37,391 bases of DNA from Thiohalophilus sp046483665 (lineage in GTDB: Bacteria > Pseudomonadota > Gammaproteobacteria > UBA6429 > Thiohalophilaceae). The DNA lies in the NCBI RefSeq assembly GCF_046483665.1, contig NZ_JAWOCR010000042.1:1-37391 (forward strand), given 5' to 3'. A program made the translations under genes and the position numbers. Positions 1 through 7,678 of this stretch are shown in pieces. Under the pieces are notes generated by a model that searched no databases, had not been told where the DNA came from, and saw only the letters and a list, made by a program, of their open reading frames with translations. Each line of letters opens with the position of its first letter. Position 1 is the stretch's first letter.

Positions 1-1
1 G

Positions 2-472
2 AATCCTGATTTGCTGATTTTGGCATGGCTACCGGTATTGATCATGATGGTGGTTATGCTGGCGGGAGTGCTCATCATCTGGCAACGCAAGGACAAGTCG
101 GAGAACAGGGAACTGTCTGTGACCAATCCGTTTCAAATCAAGATGGCATTGCAGTTTGGACTGTTTCTGGCTGTCATCATGTTACTTGCCGAGGCTGCCA
201 AGACCTGGCTGGGTGACACTGGCATTTATCTGGTAGCTATGATCTCGGGTATTGCTGATGTAGATGCCATTACGCTGTCCCTCGCCTCCATGGCCAAAAA
301 CGATCTGGCAGCAGAGACCGCCGTGCGTGGGATCGTTATTGCGGCGATCGTCAATACACTGTTTAAAACCGGGCTGGCAGTGTTTATCGCCGGTCGGCAA
401 ATATTCTGGCCACTTTTGCCGGTGGCGATGGCGGCCTGCGGTGCCGGGGGCCTGAGTTTGCTGTGGATTTGA
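2..472 (+). CDS. MgtC/SapB-type inner-membrane protein (DUF4010 domain), C-terminal part
   Basis: The reading frame is open to the left edge, so the gene is truncated by the window; an apparent TTG start at base 11 is only the first possible start codon. The visible 150 or so residues are hydrophobic, with about four or five membrane segments. They carry the conserved stretch GIADVDAITLSLASMAKND, preceded by NPFQIKMALQFG, which I recognise from the C-terminal DUF4010 domain of MgtC/SapB-like membrane proteins. The function of that family is not settled; transport or metal homeostasis roles are only suggested. The stop is followed by about 380 bases without a gene and then a terminator shared with rne. 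Family assignment is from memory of the motif; the N-terminal MgtC half is not in view. Confidence 0.7.
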   Translation, partial: NPDLLILAWLPVLIMMVVMLAGVLIIWQRKDKSENRELSVTNPFQIKMALQFGLFLAVIMLLAEAAKTWLGDTGIYLVAMISGIADVDAITLSLASMAKNDLAAETAVRGIVIAAIVNTLFKTGLAVFIAGRQIFWPLLPVAMAACGAGGLSLLWI

Positions 473-850
473 TTAATCCCTGCTAGTCCCTTCCTCTGGT
501 GGCGTGACGGCCTGACAGGCTGCCAAGGGGGCCTGAAACCGGAAGTATTCCTGAGCGCTGATCAGACTACCCGCAAAGCCGGGGGAGGGGGCTCCCCGTG
601 TTCTGTGAACAGGAACTGGCGACTATTCAATTCTCTGTTTTTTTCAGTGCCAGTTTGGTCTTCGGTGCTGAGTATTGTCTTGATCCGCTGTGCTGCAGAA
701 CAAAAAACTGTCTCTCCCAGAGACGCCAGGGCGCCAGAAAATCCGGTATGCCCGCCTGTACTCAGCGCGTTCCGCCTCTGTGAGAAAAGGTATCGCCGTT
801 GATCGTTGGCATACCTGCAAGCCCCCGGCTAATCGTTGCTTATCCCTGAT
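473..850. other. Gene-free stretch between DUF4010 gene and rne
   Basis: No convincing gene is present. Short open frames here lack ribosome sites and family resemblance. A perfect 6-bp hairpin (GTCTCT-ccc-AGAGAC) lies at 710-724, and a G-rich hairpin (GGGGAG / CTCCCC) near 581-597 has no T-tract. The right end runs into a bidirectional terminator. It could hold a small RNA, but nothing I recognise supports one. Confidence 0.4.
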
Positions 851-880
851 AAAAAAAGGAGGCCTGAGCCTCCTTTTTTT
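851..880. terminator. Bidirectional rho-independent terminator between the DUF4010 gene and rne
   Basis: A run of seven A residues precedes GGAGGC, a short loop and GCCTCC, followed by seven T residues. The stem is perfect and each strand ends in a T-tract, so it can stop both the plus-strand DUF4010 transcript and the minus-strand rne transcript, whose stop codon is about 20 bases away. Confidence 0.9.
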
Positions 881-899
881 ATCGCTTGAGCGTTTTCGA

Positions 900-3776
900 T
901 CAGTTGTCTGACTTGTCTGCAATATTCCGGTTGCTATCGGTTTGCTGACGACGCTCGTCATTCGAATCGCCCGACTCCTGATTGGCCGGACTACGGGTTT
1001 CCACCTGGACCAGTGAGGAATCCGCCGGTTTCTCCTGGACGGGTTTGGGCTCACTGCGAGCCGGAGGAGCTGCGGCTGGCGCGGGAGCCGGTGGCGTTTC
1101 TGTCGCAGGCGTTGTCGGCGGTGAGGAGACAGGAGGGCTTTGCTCTGTCTTGTCACTCGACGGCGCAATCGGCCCGGGCTTGTCAGCCGGTTTTTCTGCC
1201 GGTTGGGTTACCGGCTTTTCAGCCGGTGGGGTTACCGGTGCACTGGACACCTCTGTGTCTGCGTGATCTGCCTGGCTCGTCGCAGGCGTGGGAGAATCGG
1301 TTTTCTCTGCTGTAGCCGTCGGGGCCGGGTTATCACTTGCCGGCGAGGTGTTGTTTTTATCCCGCGCACGGGTTTCCTCGCTGCGATCGCTGGCGCGCAA
1401 ACGGGGGTGTGAGCCGCTATTGTCGCTTTTTCTGTCATTGCGATTACCGCCGCCGGAACGCGATGCGGAACCGTTGCTTTTGTTCCTCGGGCTTTGTTCG
1501 CTTTTGTCCGATTTGCCGGATTCGTCCTGTTCGGATTTATTGTCCGACTTGCCGGATTTGTCCTGTTGAGGCTTGTTATCCGACTTGTTGGACTTATCCT
1601 GTTCGGCGGGTTTGCTACCCGGCTGACCGGCTTTATGCTGCTCCGGCGTGTTATCCGTTTTAACAGTTTGATCGCTTTTATCCGGCGGGTTCTGTTCTGC
1701 ACCGGGACTCTGCTGCTGATCATCGCCGCGGCTTTCGCCGGCAGATGAACCGGAGGTGGAACGCCGCCGCCGGCGTCCCCCGCGTCGACCACGTCGGCTG
1801 CCTGAACTGCGTTGTTGCTGTTGTTCACCCGGGGTGCCGCTGTCCGCCGATTTGGATTTGTTTTCATCACTCTGGGCGACAGTTTCACCGCTCGGTTTAT
1901 TTTCTGCCTGTTTGGTCACCGGTTTGTTGCCGGGTTGGCTCTGCCCGCCGCCATTTTGATTCCGCCGGTTTTGCTGCGGCTTGCGGCGCTGGCCTTCGCC
2001 GGCCGTGGTCTTGCGACGGGGGCGCGGAGCGCCGGAAGTTTCCTGGCGGGCAGGTTTGCGCGGCCGGGATTCACCGGTGCCGAACAGGGCGCGCCACAGG
2101 CGAACCAGCAGGCCGGGTTGAACGGGTTTAACAGGTTGATCGGGGGTTGCGACCGGTCGCGGGGTTGCAGGAGATACGGATTTGACGGCCGGTTCTTCCG
2201 GCGGCGTCGCAGTGGAACTGATGGAGGCGGAGAGGTTTTCCAGTCCTTCTTCATCATGGCGTTCCACCATCTGGAAGCTCTGTTTGTTCTCCTCCAGCGA
2301 GGGATCATCATCGCGGATACGGGTCACTTCAAAGTGAGGTGTTTCCAGATCGATATTCGGTATCAGCAGGATTTTAATTTTCTGCCGGTTTTCGATCTCC
2401 TGGAGGACATCGCGCTTTTCATTTAACAGAAAGGTCCCGGCATCCACCGGTAATTGCGCGACCACGCGAGCTGTTTTCTCCTTCATGGATTCTTCTTCGA
2501 TCAGCCTCAGGATCGACAGCGCCAGCGATTCGATTCCACGAATAGTGCCGTGACCACTGCAGCGCGGGCAGATGATCTGGCTGGATTCGCCCAGCGAGGG
2601 ACGCAGGCGCTGGCGTGACATCTCCAGCAGGCCAAAGCGCGAGATACGACCGATCTGGACCCGGGCGCGATCCGCCTTGAGGGCTTCACGCAGCCGGTTT
2701 TCCACTTCACGCTGATTACGCGCCGGTGTCATGTCGATGAAATCGATGACCACCAGCCCCCCCATGTCCCGCAGGCGCAGTTGACGGGCAATCTCTTCGG
2801 AGGCTTCGAGGTTGGTGTTGAGCGCGGTCTCCTCGATGTCAGCCCCCTTGGTGGCACGCGATGAGTTGATATCGATGGAGATCAGTGCCTCGGTATGATC
2901 AATGACCACCGAACCGCCGGAAGGCAGGCGCACCTCACGCTGGAAAGCCGATTCGATCTGCGATTCGACCTGATAGCGGGTAAACAGCGGCACCAGATCC
3001 TGATAAAGCTTGATCTTATTGAGGTTGTGCGGCATCACCTGGTTCATGAACTCGCGGGCCTGTTCATAAACATTGGGCTCATCGATGATGATTTCATTGA
3101 TGTCGTTGCGGAAGTAGTCGCGAATCGAACGGGTGATCAGGTTGCTTTCCTGGTAGACCAGAAACGGCGCGTTTTTTTGCTCGGAGGCTTCCTTGATCGC
3201 TTTCCAGAGATTGAGCAGATAATCCAGATCCCACTGCAGCTCTTCGACATTCTTGCCGACGCCGGCGGTGCGGATGATAATGCCCATGTCCTGCGGAATC
3301 TCCAGCTGGGCGAGGGCGTCACGCGCTTCATTGCGATCTTCGCCCTCGATGCGGCGAGAAACCCCACCTGCTCGTGGGTTATTCGGCATTAATACCAGAT
3401 AACGTCCGGCCAGGCTGATGAAAGTGGTAAGAGCCGCACCCTTGTTGCCGCGTTCTTCCTTGGCCACCTGGATGACCACTTCCTGACCTTCCTTGACTGC
3501 GTCCTTGATGTTCAGCTTGCCACCGGGATCGACGCCTTCGCGGAAGTACTCGCGGGAGATTTCCTTGAGAGGCAAAAAACCGTGACGTTCGGCGCCGTAA
3601 TCCACAAAGGCGGCCTCGAGGCTGGGCTCGATGCGGGTAATCTTGCCTTTATAGATGTTGGATTTTTTGGATTCGCGGGCGGTAGTTTCGATATCCAGAT
3701 CGTAAAGCCGCTGGCCATCAACCAGCGCAACACGCAACTCTTCTGGCTGAGTTGCGTTGAACAACATTCTTTTCAT
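900..3776 (-). CDS. rne: Ribonuclease E
   Basis: Endoribonuclease that starts mRNA decay and processes rRNA and tRNA at the inner membrane. Of 958 residues, about the first 500 form the catalytic half: S1 domain near 37-120, 5'-sensor residues R169 and T170 (IIIRTAGVG), the metal-binding aspartates D302 (SIDIN) and D345 (VIDFIDM), and the zinc-link CPRC at 403-406. These fall within one residue of the E. coli numbering. An amphipathic segment GLLVRLWRALFG (about 555-566) matches the membrane-targeting helix. The rest is disordered, with an arginine-rich block RRGRRGGRRRRR (661-672), a 12-residue repeat (726-761) and a Pro/Ala-rich tail. A Shine-Dalgarno AAAGG precedes the ATG. The gene is divergent from rluC, as in E. 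coli. Binding sites for PNPase or enolase cannot be recognised by eye. Confidence 0.98.
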   Translation of the reverse strand: MKRMLFNATQPEELRVALVDGQRLYDLDIETTARESKKSNIYKGKITRIEPSLEAAFVDYGAERHGFLPLKEISREYFREGVDPGGKLNIKDAVKEGQEVVIQVAKEERGNKGAALTTFISLAGRYLVLMPNNPRAGGVSRRIEGEDRNEARDALAQLEIPQDMGIIIRTAGVGKNVEELQWDLDYLLNLWKAIKEASEQKNAPFLVYQESNLITRSIRDYFRNDINEIIIDEPNVYEQAREFMNQVMPHNLNKIKLYQDLVPLFTRYQVESQIESAFQREVRLPSGGSVVIDHTEALISIDINSSRATKGADIEETALNTNLEASEEIARQLRLRDMGGLVVIDFIDMTPARNQREVENRLREALKADRARVQIGRISRFGLLEMSRQRLRPSLGESSQIICPRCSGHGTIRGIESLALSILRLIEEESMKEKTARVVAQLPVDAGTFLLNEKRDVLQEIENRQKIKILLIPNIDLETPHFEVTRIRDDDPSLEENKQSFQMVERHDEEGLENLSASISSTATPPEEPAVKSVSPATPRPVATPDQPVKPVQPGLLVRLWRALFGTGESRPRKPARQETSGAPRPRRKTTAGEGQRRKPQQNRRNQNGGGQSQPGNKPVTKQAENKPSGETVAQSDENKSKSADSGTPGEQQQQRSSGSRRGRRGGRRRRRSTSGSSAGESRGDDQQQSPGAEQNPPDKSDQTVKTDNTPEQHKAGQPGSKPAEQDKSNKSDNKPQQDKSGKSDNKSEQDESGKSDKSEQSPRNKSNGSASRSGGGNRNDRKSDNSGSHPRLRASDRSEETRARDKNNTSPASDNPAPTATAEKTDSPTPATSQADHADTEVSSAPVTPPAEKPVTQPAEKPADKPGPIAPSSDKTEQSPPVSSPPTTPATETPPAPAPAAAPPARSEPKPVQEKPADSSLVQVETRSPANQESGDSNDERRQQTDSNRNIADKSDN
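1494..1601 (-). repeat. In-frame 36-bp tandem repeat within rne (12-residue KSD repeat)
   Basis: Three consecutive 12-residue units in the RNase E C-terminal region: QDKSNKSDNKPQ, QDKSGKSDNKSE, QDESGKSDKSEQ (residues about 726-761). The DNA repeats with a 36-bp period, so this is a recent-looking coding tandem repeat in a disordered region. Confidence 0.8.
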
Positions 3777-4213
3777 TGTATAACCTTTATGCGTGCATGC
3801 GCTCTAACCCCGGTCGGATTCTTCCGGACCGGTGGGCAATGCCACAACAGACCTTCTGCTGCACGAAGCCGAAAATCACCGACAGCCGGTGTGATACGCG
3901 AGACTCACCCGGATTCGTGCTGGTCTGCCCACCCGGTCGCGAAATGAATCGCGGTACCTGGGAGCGCGTATGTTCATCCACGGCTATTCGTCATATTAAG
4001 CAGGTCGCGAATAGCCACATTTATCTTGCTGATATCACCTGCCCGGGGCAGATGATGGAAAACCGGTTTTTTGACCGTCTGCGCTGTCCCGTATTCAATC
4101 AGAGATACAGTAGCAAGCAGCGCACTCCCGGATCGACCGGAAGTCTGCCGAATATATCAGTGTTATGCCAGAGCATCAATCTTTAGATAAGAAATGCTAG
4201 AATAGGGCGCAAT
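3777..4213. promoter_or_regulatory. Divergent rne/rluC intergenic region with rne 5'-UTR hairpins
   Basis: This 437-base region has no supported gene. In the rne leader direction, a strong stem-loop lies at 3810-3832 (CCGGTCGGA / TCCGGACCGG, one bulge). A perfect 9-bp inverted repeat lies at 3982-3990 and 4008-4016 (GGCTATTCG / CGAATAGCC). E. coli rne has a long structured leader through which RNase E represses its own synthesis; a similar role here is inferred from position and structure, not from sequence identity. Confidence 0.5.
4072..4100 (+). promoter_or_regulatory. Candidate sigma-70 promoter for rluC
   Basis: TTGACC (4072-4077), a 17-base spacer and TTCAAT (4095-4100) fit a sigma-70 promoter, giving a leader of about 107 bases before the rluC ATG. 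A second, extended -10-like motif (TGCTAGAAT, 4195-4203) lies only 10 bases before the ATG and is less plausible because it would remove the AGGG ribosome site at 4204-4207. Confidence 0.4.
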
Positions 4214-5182
4214 ATGACGACAAAAAGCAGCAATCCGACCTCATCCGGGGTCAAACTGGTCACAATCGGCCCGGAACAGGCCGGCCAGCGCATCGATAAC
4301 TTTCTGCTTACCCGGCTAAAAGGGGCTCCCCGCAGTCTGATTTACCGCATCCTGCGCAAGGGTGAGGTGCGGGTGAACAAGGGGCGAATCCAGGCGCCGT
4401 ATCGGCTCAGGGAGGGCGATCAGGTTCGCATTCCGCCGGTGCGCCTGGGAGACAGGGCGGTCACCACCCCGGCCGAGCGGGTTCTGCGACAGGTCGAAGC
4501 GAGCATCCTGTTCGAGGACAAGCGGGTGGTGATCCTGAACAAACCCAGCGGTCTGGCGGTCCATGGCGGCAGCGGTATCAGCTACGGAGTGATCGAGGCG
4601 ATGCGCGCGTTGCGTCCGGATGCGCCGTTTCTGGAGCTGGTCCACCGGCTGGATCGGGATACCTCCGGTTGTCTGATCATCGCCAAAAAACGCAGTGCCC
4701 TGCGTACCTTGCATGAGCTGCTGCGCGAAAGCCGCATCGACAAACATTATCTGGCGCTGGTCAAAGGGGAATGGCACGGCGGCCCGGGCCGGGTGGAGGC
4801 CCCGCTGAAAAAAAATGTACTCTCTTCCGGCGAACGGATCGTGCGTGTCGATCCCGAGGGCAAGGCCGCCACCAGCCTGTTTCGCCCCCTGGCGGTTAAT
4901 CCGACTGCTTCGCTGATCGATATCAAACTGGAAACCGGGCGTACCCACCAGATCCGGGTGCATGCCGCCTACGAGGGCCATCCGATCGCCGGTGATGATA
5001 AATACGGTGATGAAAATTTCAACAAACAGCTACGCACTTTGGGGTTAAAGCGACTGTTTCTGCATGCCCGGCGGCTGGTATTTGCATTTGATGATGACGG
5101 CCCCCATATTGACATCAGCGCCCCGCTGGACGCGTCATTGCATGATGTTTTGACTGAACTGAAACTGGAGTTCCATGAATAA
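4214..5182 (+). CDS. rluC: 23S rRNA pseudouridine synthase RluC
   Basis: Converts uridines of 23S rRNA (955, 2504 and 2580 in E. coli) to pseudouridine. The 322 residues show an N-terminal S4 RNA-binding domain (about 20-80, with SLIYRILRKGEVRVN) and a RluA-family catalytic domain. Its signature LVHRLDRDTSG places the catalytic aspartate at D147. The later TGRTHQIRVH motif is also typical. Length matches E. coli RluC (319). The position divergent from rne is the conserved E. coli arrangement, which favours RluC over the related RluD or RluA. AGGG at 4204-4207 can serve as ribosome site. The stop lies 8 bases inside the next gene, so the two are translationally coupled. Confidence 0.95.
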   Translation: MTTKSSNPTSSGVKLVTIGPEQAGQRIDNFLLTRLKGAPRSLIYRILRKGEVRVNKGRIQAPYRLREGDQVRIPPVRLGDRAVTTPAERVLRQVEASILFEDKRVVILNKPSGLAVHGGSGISYGVIEAMRALRPDAPFLELVHRLDRDTSGCLIIAKKRSALRTLHELLRESRIDKHYLALVKGEWHGGPGRVEAPLKKNVLSSGERIVRVDPEGKAATSLFRPLAVNPTASLIDIKLETGRTHQIRVHAAYEGHPIAGDDKYGDENFNKQLRTLGLKRLFLHARRLVFAFDDDGPHIDISAPLDASLHDVLTELKLEFHE

Positions 5183-5843
5183 CACACAACTGATTATTTT
5201 CGACTGGGATGGCACCCTGATGGATTCGGAAAGGGATATACTCACCTGTATGCGTGCCGCGATCGAGGATCTCCAGCTCGAGCCCCGCAACGACACAGAG
5301 CTGAAAAATATTATCGGTCTGGGTCTGCAGGAAGCCCTGCGTACCCTGTATCCGCAAGGCAGTAACGCCGAGTTACTGCAACTGACAGCACGCTATCGTT
5401 ATCACTTTCTCGAATCGCCGCGCCAGCCGTCGGAGCTGTTCGCCGGCGCCAGGGGGTTGGTCGAAGAACTGCACAGGGCCGGTCATTTCCTGGCCGTGGC
5501 GACCGGTAAAGGCCGCAATGGCCTGAACAAGGTCCTGGAACAGACCGGACTGGATGACTATTTTCACACCACCCGCTGTGCCGATGAATGCCATTCCAAA
5601 CCCCATCCGCAGATGTTGCATGAAATCATGGCTTATCTGGGCGTTGAGGCGGACAGGGCGCTTATGATCGGTGATACTGAATATGATTTGAACATGGCCA
5701 CTAATGCCGGCGTCAAATCCCTGGCTGTTACTTACGGCGTGCACGAAAAGCAACGCTTGCTGGATTGCCAGCCCCTGGGATGCGTGGACAGCATTGCGCA
5801 ATTACGTGGCTGGCTGAAAGAAAAAGTCAATCTGGCGGCCTGA
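5175..5843 (+). CDS. HAD-family hydrolase (phosphoglycolate phosphatase/pyrophosphatase-like)
   Basis: A 222-residue HAD-superfamily phosphatase. Motif I is FDWDGTLMDSE with nucleophile D10 and acid/base D12. Motif II is VATGKGRNGL. Motif III is the lysine in CHSKPHPQ. Motif IV is MIGDTEYDLNMATNAG. A helical cap lies between motifs I and II, as in Gph and PpaX relatives. The substrate cannot be read from sequence; removal of phosphoglycolate, or a general sugar-phosphate or pyrophosphate phosphatase role, are the usual assignments. The ATG overlaps the end of rluC by 8 bases. A HAD gene next to rluC is common in gammaproteobacteria outside the enterics. Confidence 0.9.
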   Translation: MNNTQLIIFDWDGTLMDSERDILTCMRAAIEDLQLEPRNDTELKNIIGLGLQEALRTLYPQGSNAELLQLTARYRYHFLESPRQPSELFAGARGLVEELHRAGHFLAVATGKGRNGLNKVLEQTGLDDYFHTTRCADECHSKPHPQMLHEIMAYLGVEADRALMIGDTEYDLNMATNAGVKSLAVTYGVHEKQRLLDCQPLGCVDSIAQLRGWLKEKVNLAA

Positions 5844-5909
5844 CGCTGTTATCTTCAGAAAACAGCCGTGACGCAATAAAATCAATCGCACAAGAATGGA
5901 ACCAGTAGT

Positions 5910-6881
5910 ATGAGTGATGAAAATAAGACAGCGGATTCTTCGACACAACAATGGCAGCAGGATGTGATTAATCGCCTGGCTTTTGCCGCGCTGAACGAGC
6001 AGAAAAAAAGCCGCCGCTGGAAGATATTTTTCGTATTGTTGTTTATTTCCTATCTGTTTCTGGTCTATTTCACCACATTCGTCAAACCTGAGTCTGCAGG
6101 CGCGTCCCTGGCCAGCAAAAAACACACGGCACTGATCGAGGTTAAAGGGGTAATTGCCGATGATCAGTCCGCCAGCGCGGATAATATAGTTACAGGCCTG
6201 CGCAATGCCTTCAAAAACGAAAAAGTGCAGGGGGTTATTCTGCGTATAAACAGCCCCGGCGGCAGTCCGGTTCAGGCCGGCTATATCAATGATGAAATCG
6301 CCCGCTTACGTGAACAATATCCTGACACGAAGATCTATGCAGTTATCACTGATATCGGAGCTTCCGGTGGTTATTATATTGCCGCCGCTGCGGATGAGAT
6401 CTATGCCGACAAGGCCAGTCTGGTCGGCTCAATCGGGGTAATCATGAACAGCTTCGGTTTTACCGAGGCGATCGAAAAACTGGGTGTCGAACGCCGGTTG
6501 TATACGGCCGGCGAGAACAAGGGTTTTCTGGATCCTTTCAGCCCGGAAAGGAAAGAAGAGGTGCAGCATATAAAAGGTATGCTGGATAACATTCACCAGC
6601 AGTTTATCGAGACAGTTAAACAGGGCCGTGGCGACAGGCTGGTCGATAATTCCGAAATTTTCAGCGGTTTGATCTGGACCGGCGAGAAAAGCCTGGAACT
6701 GGGACTGGTGGATGGCCTGGGAAGCAGTAGCTACGTGGCCCGCGAGATCATCCAGGCGGAAAATATTGTGGACTATACCCCCAGGCCCGATTTCTTCGAA
6801 CGCTTCACCCGCCAGTTCGGCGCCGCCATGGGCCAGGCCATAAGCAACACGCTGGGACTGGAGAAGGGAACCCTCCGGTAA
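5910..6881 (+). CDS. sppA: S49 family signal-peptide-peptidase-like serine protease (SppA/SohB type)
   Basis: Membrane-anchored serine protease of 323 residues, the short form of SppA with one catalytic domain. After a charged N-terminus comes one membrane segment (about 37-57, FFVLLFISYLFLVYFTT). The protease domain has the INSPGGSP loop, the nucleophile S152 in IGASGGYYIA, and the general-base lysine K204 in AGENKGFLDPF, which matches the Ser/Lys dyad of the Bacillus SppA type. It probably degrades signal peptides left in the membrane. It follows the HAD gene by 66 bases on the same strand and ends at a hairpin repeat facing yceF. The ATG is chosen because it gives the expected short cytoplasmic tail. 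Confidence 0.9.
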   Translation: MSDENKTADSSTQQWQQDVINRLAFAALNEQKKSRRWKIFFVLLFISYLFLVYFTTFVKPESAGASLASKKHTALIEVKGVIADDQSASADNIVTGLRNAFKNEKVQGVILRINSPGGSPVQAGYINDEIARLREQYPDTKIYAVITDIGASGGYYIAAAADEIYADKASLVGSIGVIMNSFGFTEAIEKLGVERRLYTAGENKGFLDPFSPERKEEVQHIKGMLDNIHQQFIETVKQGRGDRLVDNSEIFSGLIWTGEKSLELGLVDGLGSSSYVAREIIQAENIVDYTPRPDFFERFTRQFGAAMGQAISNTLGLEKGTLR

Positions 6882-6892
6882 GTGAAAAAGAT

Positions 6893-6952
6893 CACCACGA
6901 AGACTCGAAGTCACTATCCCGTTTTTCTTCGGGTCTTCGTATCTTCGTGGTA
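6893..6952. repeat. Inverted short-period repeat element 1 (CGAAGA unit)
   Basis: Left arm ACCACGAAGACTCGAAG near 6893-6910 and right arm ending ATCTTCGTGGT near 6928-6952 are imperfect reverse complements. The element fills the gap between the convergent sppA and yceF genes. It is related in sequence to elements 2, 3 and 4. No T-tract follows, so a classic terminator is unlikely. Confidence 0.75.
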
Positions 6953-6964
6953 AGTTATCGTTAT

Positions 6965-7546
6965 TTATATGACGCGAAATTCTTCCTGTTCCAGCATCTG
7001 GATCAGCCGGATCAACGGCAGCCCGATCAGCGTATTGGGATCATCGCCCTCAAGCCTGTCGAACAGGGCAATACCCAGCCCTTCGGACTTGAAACTGCCG
7101 GCGCAGTTGTAGGGCTGCTCCTTCTGTAAATAGTTCTCTATCTGAGTATCGTCCAGTTGACGAAAGTGAACCTTGAAGGGCACGACGTCACATTGGGCGT
7201 GATCGGTTCTGCTGTTGTAGAGACACAGGCCGGTGAGAAAGGTGGCGGTTTTACCGGAGGCGGCGCGCAATTGCTCGACAGCTTTAGCGTGTTCGCCGGG
7301 TTTGCCGAGGATGTGACCGTCGATCACCGCGACCTGGTCGGAGCCGATGATCAGTGCGTCGGGAAATTGGTTGACCACCGCGCGGGCCTTGGCTTCGGCC
7401 AGACGTTCGACCAGTTGTTCGGCGGACTCGTCGGCCCGCGCAGTTTCATCCACCTCCGGGGAGGCAGTATCAAACGGCACACCGAATTTTTCCAGGATCG
7501 CCTTGCGAAACGCCGACGTGGAAGCGAGGACCAGTTTACTACTCAT
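6965..7546 (-). CDS. yceF: Maf-family nucleotide pyrophosphatase (7-methyl-GTP type, YceF)
   Basis: Maf proteins hydrolyse modified or canonical nucleoside triphosphates to monophosphates; the YceF branch prefers 7-methyl-GTP. The protein shows the N-terminal LVLASTSAFRKAIL substrate loop, GSDQVAVIDGHILGKPG, and the family signature ending CAGSFKSEGLGIALFDRLEG, followed by DPNTLIGLPL. I chose the ATG at 7546 (MSSKLVLAS, 193 residues) over a TTG two codons upstream. Position opposite rluC and yceD is the same as in E. coli. The upstream side carries hairpin element 2 and the downstream side element 1, so the gene is bracketed by two members of that repeat family. Confidence 0.93.
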   Translation of the reverse strand: MSSKLVLASTSAFRKAILEKFGVPFDTASPEVDETARADESAEQLVERLAEAKARAVVNQFPDALIIGSDQVAVIDGHILGKPGEHAKAVEQLRAASGKTATFLTGLCLYNSRTDHAQCDVVPFKVHFRQLDDTQIENYLQKEQPYNCAGSFKSEGLGIALFDRLEGDDPNTLIGLPLIRLIQMLEQEEFRVI

Positions 7547-7570
7547 AGACAAATATCTTTATTGAAGTTT

Positions 7571-7665
7571 TTACCACCAAGACACCAAGACACCAAGACA
7601 CCAAGACACCAAGACACCAAGTAATTATTTCTGGTTTTCTTCGTGCCTTGGTGTCTTCGTGGTTA
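7571..7665. repeat. Inverted short-period repeat element 2 with expanded left arm (ACACCAAG unit)
   Basis: The left arm (about 7573-7621) is five near-perfect direct copies of an 8-bp unit ACACCAAG. The right arm (7639-7664) is CCTTGGTGTCTTCGTGG-like and is its reverse complement, but has only about three units. It lies between pycB and yceF, both on the minus strand. The unequal arms suggest slippage expansion of one side. Confidence 0.85.
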
Positions 7666-7678
7666 CATTATTTTGTGT

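Noticed and set aside
541..600. Cyclic-di-GMP riboswitch-like CGCAAAGCC string
   Set aside because: Only this short piece fits; the GCACAGGGCAAACC half, the paired stems and a sensible downstream gene are missing.
644..1168. 174-codon minus-strand frame over the rne 3' end and terminator
   Set aside because: It is out of frame with rne, crosses the terminator and is Arg-rich because it reads the rne disordered region in another frame.
3776..4186. 136-codon plus-strand frame in the rne/rluC gap
   Set aside because: No family resemblance or ribosome site, and the region holds leader hairpins and a promoter.
4195..4203. Extended -10 motif implying a leaderless rluC
   Set aside because: No -35 match, and it would remove the AGGG ribosome site; the TTGACC/TTCAAT pair upstream is a better promoter.
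7571..7621. Possible CRISPR-like array (regular short repeats)
   Set aside because: Units are 8 bp and contiguous with no unique spacers, and the right arm is the reverse complement. No cas genes are present.
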